Source of the DNA: Brucella anthropi ATCC 49188
GTDB taxonomy: Bacteria; Pseudomonadota; Alphaproteobacteria; Rhizobiales; Rhizobiaceae
NCBI RefSeq assembly: GCF_000017405.1
Contig: NC_009667.1
Span: forward strand, 434,001-498,000
Direction of reading: 5' to 3'
Length of the DNA: 64,000 bases
Part shown: in pieces, positions 62,422 to 64,000 of the stretch
How positions within the stretch are numbered: the stretch's first letter is position 1
Layout: each line of letters opens with the position of its first letter
The notes under the pieces: generated by a model
What the model was told of the DNA's origin: nothing
What the model saw: the letters and a program-made list of their open reading frames with translations, nothing else
Databases searched by the model: none
Translations under genes and position numbers: made by a program

Positions 62422-64000
62422 TTGTGCGCTTCCTTGATGATAGCAACAGGCGCGATGGTCTTCTGCGTCTGTTGCTTTTGTTTTCCGGCCCGCAACCGCA
62501 ATGCGTTGCTGACCACCACGATGGACGATAGCGACATCGAAAGCGCAGCCACCAGCGGGGTGACATAGCCAAAAATCGCAATCGGCACGGCTATGATATT
62601 ATAGCCGATGGAAAGCGCAAAATTCTGACTGATCAACCGGCCCGCTTCCTTCGAGACGGCAAAGGCAAGCGGTACTGCCGACAGGCTTTCGCGCAGAAAG
62701 ACGAAATCCGCTGCATTGCGGCCAATGTCGGCTGCCGTCGCCGGGGCCATGGAAACATGGGCGGCGACAAGGGCCGGAGCATCGTTCAATCCGTCGCCGA
62801 CCATCAAAACCTTGCTGCCTTCTCTCGACAGCTTCTGCACCAGCTCCGACTTGTCGGCAGGCAGTACCTGAGCCTGAAAATTGTCGACGCCGAGATAACC
62901 TGCAAGCCTCTCGACGGCAGGCAGCCTGTCGCCGGAAATGATGCCAAGCTTCAGGCCGTTGCGCTTCAGTGTGGCGATGGCTCCGGCAGCGTCCTCGCGC
63001 GGCTGATCTTCAAAGCGGAAGGTCTGAACCAGCTTGCCATCAATGGAAAGACAGGTTTCTGGGCCATCTGCATGAGGCATGACAGCGGTACCATCCGCCC
63101 AGTCCCGCTTGCCAAGCCGATAGATGGAGCCGTTCAGTTCCGCTTCGATGCCTGCGCCCGGCACTTCCTCGATACGGGTAAAGGCAGTCATCGGTTTTGC
63201 GCCCGAGAACAGCGCAAGTGCGCGCGACAAAGGATGGCGCGAATAAAGCGACAGCTCCGCAGCGATCTCCAGATTGTGGGGATCAATCGCATCGGCATTA
63301 ATCAGTCTCGGCTGACCGAGGGTCAATGTGCCGGTCTTGTCGAAAATGGCAGTGTCGATCTCGGCCATCCGTTCCATGGCGGAGCCGTCCTTGATCATGA
63401 TGCCGTTTTCGAACAGGCGACGGGCCGCAACCACCTGCACAATCGGCACTGCAAGGGCGAGCGCGCAAGGGCAGGTGATGATGAGGGTGCAGATCGCGAT
63501 ATAGATCGAGCGATACCAGTCGCCACCGGTGTAGATCATCCAGCCGACGAAGGCCGCAAAGGCGATGGTATGGACCATCGGCACGTAGAGTTCGGAAGCA
63601 CGGTCGGCAAGACGACGATAATAAGCGCGGCCGCCTTCGGCGACATCCATCAGTCGCACCATTTCAGCAAGGAAGGAATCCTTGGCTTCCGCCGTAGCGC
63701 GGATGACAAGCGGCGTGGAGAGATTGAGCGTGCCCGCGCGAATATCCGAGCCGGGACCGACCGGGACCGCATCGCTTTCACCCGATGCAATGGCACAATC
63801 AAGTTCCGAACGGCCTTCCTCCACCTTGGCATCAACGGGGACGCGTTCGCCAGCGGCAAGAATGATGCGCATTCCGGGGCGGATTTCGTTGACCGGCAGG
63901 TAATTGCGTTCGTCGTTCTCGCCGATCACCACCGCGCCGCGGCTGCCGAGCTGCGCCAGACCGCGCACGGCGGAACGGGCACGGGCGCGCATCATGTAAT
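62418..64000 (-). CDS. ccoI: Copper-translocating P-type ATPase CcoI/FixI, N-terminal part cut by the window
   Basis: The frame is open to the window edge; 527 codons are visible and the metal-binding and first helices are missing. Seen are the actuator motif ASGESDAVPVGPG, the transmembrane CPCALALAVP copper site, the phosphorylation motif DKTGTLTLGQP, the SRHPLSRAL P1B HP motif and the hinge MVGDGLNDAPALVAAHVSMA. This subfamily exports copper for cbb3 oxidase assembly. Genes ccoG and ccoH probably lie upstream on this strand, outside the window. FixK/FnrN control is usual for this operon but its promoter is not visible. Confidence 0.95.
   Translation of the reverse strand, partial: YMMRARARSAVRGLAQLGSRGAVVIGENDERNYLPVNEIRPGMRIILAAGERVPVDAKVEEGRSELDCAIASGESDAVPVGPGSDIRAGTLNLSTPLVIRATAEAKDSFLAEMVRLMDVAEGGRAYYRRLADRASELYVPMVHTIAFAAFVGWMIYTGGDWYRSIYIAICTLIITCPCALALAVPIVQVVAARRLFENGIMIKDGSAMERMAEIDTAIFDKTGTLTLGQPRLINADAIDPHNLEIAAELSLYSRHPLSRALALFSGAKPMTAFTRIEEVPGAGIEAELNGSIYRLGKRDWADGTAVMPHADGPETCLSIDGKLVQTFRFEDQPREDAAGAIATLKRNGLKLGIISGDRLPAVERLAGYLGVDNFQAQVLPADKSELVQKLSREGSKVLMVGDGLNDAPALVAAHVSMAPATAADIGRNAADFVFLRESLSAVPLAFAVSKEAGRLISQNFALSIGYNIIAVPIAIFGYVTPLVAALSMSLSSIVVVSNALRLRAGKQKQQTQKTIAPVAIIKEAHK

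Overview
The window reads as chromosomal DNA of an alphaproteobacterium of the Rhizobiales, most likely Brucellaceae (Ochrobactrum/Brucella anthropi-like). The pointers are a Brucella Omp2-type porin, an IalB-family protein, ALAS-type HemA, a NadQ-type regulator ahead of nadABC, an alpha-r14/NfeR1-like small RNA, TakP-like TRAP genes and RIME-like intergenic palindromes. This species call is inference from family resemblance; no 16S or tRNA gene is present. I found no tRNA, rRNA, CRISPR array, insertion sequence or phage gene. Coding density is high and typical of a core chromosome.

Layout. 1-4.6 kb: end of a LuxR-type response regulator facing a large symporter-fused hybrid histidine kinase, then mscL. 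4.7-7.2 kb: an aminotransferase and hemA, which has a perfect FNR/FixK box upstream. 7.4-11.5 kb: a surface-polysaccharide cluster (GT2, polysaccharide deacetylase, GT25, GT8-like, and a protein carrying GT29 sialyltransferase-like motifs). 11.7-14.4 kb: a DUF1127 protein, a small conserved-looking protein, and a LysR regulator divergent from a CidA/LrgB pair. 14.5 kb: a three-hairpin sRNA showing an anti-Shine-Dalgarno CCTCCTCCC in every loop. 14.7-18.9 kb: a glyoxalase-fold/esterase fusion, a stand-alone ring-cleaving-dioxygenase homologue and a lipoprotein hydrolase. 19-25 kb: panC-panB, then nadQ and nadABC with two matching operators. 25-30.4 kb: a TetR pair, fpr, sodB with a divergent SufR-like regulator, and an MFS exporter.

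31-33.4 kb: the carboxyspermidine/carboxynorspermidine polyamine pair. 33.5-37 kb: a proline-racemase-family enzyme, a NorM-type MATE pump and an IalB protein. 37.2-42.7 kb: a Cache-domain histidine kinase and NarL-type regulator, followed by a three-gene TRAP transporter with a 7-2-7 NarL-like operator between them. 43-44.2 kb: the porin.

44.5-62.3 kb is a purine-to-glycerate catabolic island: ureidoglycine aminohydrolase, an allantoinase/OHCU-decarboxylase fusion, HIU hydrolase, xanthine dehydrogenase xdhABC, a LysR regulator, urate hydroxylase PuuD, guanine deaminase, an IclR regulator, glyoxylate carboligase, hydroxypyruvate isomerase, tartronate semialdehyde reductase and glycerate kinase. 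Together they carry guanine and xanthine through urate and allantoin towards glyoxylate and then glycerate. The allantoate step is not visible here. The window ends in ccoS and the 3' two thirds of the copper ATPase gene ccoI (cbb3 oxidase maturation).

The signals most worth following are the NfeR1-like sRNA, the bacterial GT29-like protein in the polysaccharide cluster, the VOC-VOC-esterase fusion with an operator-like palindrome, FNR-type boxes at hemA and fpr, the SufR-like/sodB pair and the Cache kinase-TRAP module.
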